Source: Puniceicoccales bacterium
GTDB taxonomy: Bacteria > Verrucomicrobiota > Verrucomicrobiia > Opitutales > JAIRKQ01
NCBI GenBank assembly: GCA_031289835.1
Contig: JAITOW010000017.1
Span: 1-6,636, forward strand
Direction: 5' to 3'
Length of the DNA stretch: 6,636 nt
Each line of letters begins with the position of its first letter. Within the stretch, counting starts at the first letter, position 1. Made by a program: the position numbers and the translations under genes. Shown in pieces: positions 5,634-6,636 of this stretch. The notes below the pieces were generated by a model. That model worked only from the letters and a program-made list of their open reading frames with translations. It had not been told where the DNA came from and did no database searches.

Positions 5634-6227
5634 ATGGTAAGTGGAATTGAAAGTGGTCACAATGAGGCGGGTCCTACCGGGAGTAATGAAGGGAGTGGTG
5701 TTAGTGCTGCTAAGAACCAATCTGAAACATGGGTTGCACGGTCTGATATTTGGTTAAAAATTTCCGAGCTTCAGGAGAAAACTGCCGAATTAAGTGCCGA
5801 ATTGCGCAAAAAGCACGATGAAGAATTAAGGCCTAAATATGAAAATGCAGTTAAAGCGAAAGATACCTCGGGCCAATATACTCAGGCTCAAATTGACAAA
5901 ATATACAAAGAATGCGATGATGCATATGTAGGTGCAAATACACTGGATGGTCAGGTAGCGGCACTAAAGGCTTTACTGAGTAAATCACAAGTAGTTGAAC
6001 GTATACAAGGCGCTACCGACAGCTCACCTCAGAGTAACAATCCACCCCCAACGGGAAGTTCGCCATCATCAACGTCAGAGACGAAATGCCAAAAGGGATA
6101 TGTGACCATCAATGGCGTGAAGACGCCAGTATACAGCGATATAGGGTTATATAATGCCGCTTTAAGGCTTCGTGTACCGGCTATTTGGATAGGTGAAGCA
6201 CAAAAAAAATACGGATACTCATATTAA
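5634..6227 (+). CDS. Hypothetical coiled-coil protein, possibly exported
   Basis: A 197-residue hydrophilic protein that I do not recognise. GGAGGGA at 5624-5630 sits just before the ATG at 5634 and fixes that start; the in-frame ATG at 5622 overlaps this Shine-Dalgarno. Residues 1-32 are rich in Gly, Ser, Asn and Glu and look disordered. Residues 38-66 have heptad-like leucines and form a probable coiled coil (KISELQEKTAELSAELRKK). Residues 80-120 look helical. Residues 128-150 are a Ser/Pro/Asn/Thr linker, and 151-197 form a small compact-looking domain beginning KCQKGYVTINGVKTPVY. There is no Sec signal or membrane helix. A disordered start, a coiled coil and a detached C-terminal domain are common in type III secreted proteins and would suit one, but this is only inference. 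It has its own promoter, palindrome and terminator and lies inside the repeat pair, so it is monocistronic. Confidence 0.75.
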   Translation: MVSGIESGHNEAGPTGSNEGSGVSAAKNQSETWVARSDIWLKISELQEKTAELSAELRKKHDEELRPKYENAVKAKDTSGQYTQAQIDKIYKECDDAYVGANTLDGQVAALKALLSKSQVVERIQGATDSSPQSNNPPPTGSSPSSTSETKCQKGYVTINGVKTPVYSDIGLYNAALRLRVPAIWIGEAQKKYGYSY

Positions 6228-6258
6228 TTTTTGAATAATCCCAGATTTACAACATCAC

Positions 6259-6284
6259 ACAGGCGGCAAAACTGCCTGTTTTTT
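6259..6284 (+). terminator. Strong intrinsic terminator
   Basis: ACAGGC (6259-6264) pairs with GCCTGT (6274-6279), extended inward by a G-T and a G-C pair around a CAAAA loop. Six Ts (6279-6284) follow at once. It lies 31 bases after the stop of the coiled-coil gene and should end its transcript. Confidence 0.85.
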
Positions 6285-6323
6285 GTCATTTTGATGCACA
6301 AAACCGAAATTAGTGAAGAGCAT

Positions 6324-6578
6324 ATGACGTCGTTCATATCCGGATATTATGACCTAAATAGCATGAAAATCGGAGCTGGAGTTAGAATAGGACATATGAA
6401 CTATGTGGGAAATGCCGGAAATATGTACATGGGAAAGAGCAACGACAATGAATTTCAACTTATTTATTTTTTCCGCGGAGTAGGGATTTCAATTACTCAA
6501 AGTTATAACTTAACAAGACTTGACATCTATCCTGATTTTCTAACGCAGTACGAGGCCAGTGCAGGTGGCACTATCTAA
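6324..6578 (+). CDS. Small hypothetical protein or gene fragment
   Basis: An 84-residue frame from the ATG at 6324 (MTSFISGYYDLNSMKIGAGV) to a TAA at 6576. GAAGAG, three bases before the ATG, is a weak Shine-Dalgarno. The in-frame ATG at 6294 has none, and the frame's TTG at 6231 lies before the strong terminator, so neither is preferred. Gly, Tyr, Phe and Ile alternate in a way that suggests beta structure (GAGVRIGHMNYVGNAGNMY and later QLIYFFRGVGISITQSYN). There is no signal peptide. No convincing promoter lies between the terminator and the start, and the stop codon coincides with the left end of repeat copy B. The frame may therefore be the trimmed remnant of a longer protein rather than a working gene. 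Family not recognised. Confidence 0.45.
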   Translation: MTSFISGYYDLNSMKIGAGVRIGHMNYVGNAGNMYMGKSNDNEFQLIYFFRGVGISITQSYNLTRLDIYPDFLTQYEASAGGTI

Positions 6579-6636
6579 GGCATTCTTTTGAATTTCACTG
6601 GCGAGCGCATTTGTTCGGTTTTATAGACTGGAAGAT
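6573..6636 (+). repeat. Direct repeat copy B, cut by window end
   Basis: Same element and orientation as 5404-5477, about 1.17 kb to the right and without its two short internal duplications. It starts at the stop codon of the small ORF and runs to the last base of the window, ending in ATAGACTGGAAGAT. If it is like copy A, the missing sequence should complete a hairpin. Confidence 0.7.

Noticed and set aside
6231..6323. TTG start at 6231 or ATG at 6294 for the small ORF
   Set aside because: The first precedes the strong terminator at 6259-6284, and the second has no ribosome-binding site and follows the T-run directly.
1..6636. CRISPR array, tRNA, rRNA, transposase, integrase or known defence system
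   Set aside because: No regularly spaced repeats, cloverleaf, rRNA blocks or recombinase motifs were found on either strand. The only repeat pair has two copies and lacks any encoded mobility enzyme.

Overview
The window reads as a chromosomal segment of a rod-forming Gram-negative bacterium that probably lives with a eukaryotic host. The left half holds conserved genes (a lipoprotein glucosaminidase, a beta-CASP metallo-beta-lactamase nuclease and mreB). The right half is visibly more AT-rich and accessory: a large OTU-type cysteine protease, a decayed gene, a pair of direct repeats and two small unrecognised genes. The glucosaminidase and MreB sequences would fit a Verrucomicrobiota/Opitutae-like lineage, but this is from memory of the families and cannot be proven here. 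Eukaryote-type OTU proteases in bacteria are typical of intracellular or symbiotic species.

Layout. 1-635 (-): 3'-truncated gene for a lipoprotein with a glucosaminidase domain. 701-2065 (-): complete beta-CASP MBL nuclease gene, 65 bp upstream of the lipoprotein gene on the same strand and possibly co-transcribed with it. 2066-2417: AT-rich divergent intergenic region with candidate promoters for both sides. 2418-3467 (+): mreB with an N-terminal amphipathic helix and no mreC/mreD behind it. 3468-3728: convergent intergenic region with hairpins. 3729-4931 (-): OTU-like protease with a disordered N-terminus and a hydrophobic C-terminus. 5006-5433 (-): a gene remnant recoverable only by repairing an in-frame stop and three homopolymer frameshifts. 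5404-5477 and 6573-6636: two diverged copies of one repeat, the second cut by the window edge. Between them lie a hairpin with a T-run, a promoter overlapped by a perfect palindrome, a 197-residue coiled-coil protein of unknown function with a strong Shine-Dalgarno sequence, a strong intrinsic terminator, and an 84-residue small ORF.

How they fit together. The left genes serve wall metabolism, RNA metabolism and cell shape and look like ordinary housekeeping. The right part looks like a host-interaction or accessory island. The OTU protein is the best candidate for an exported effector acting on host ubiquitin. The repeat-bounded module beside it, with its own promoter, operator-like palindrome and terminator, resembles an exchangeable cassette. 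No CRISPR array, tRNA, rRNA, transposase or known defence system was seen.
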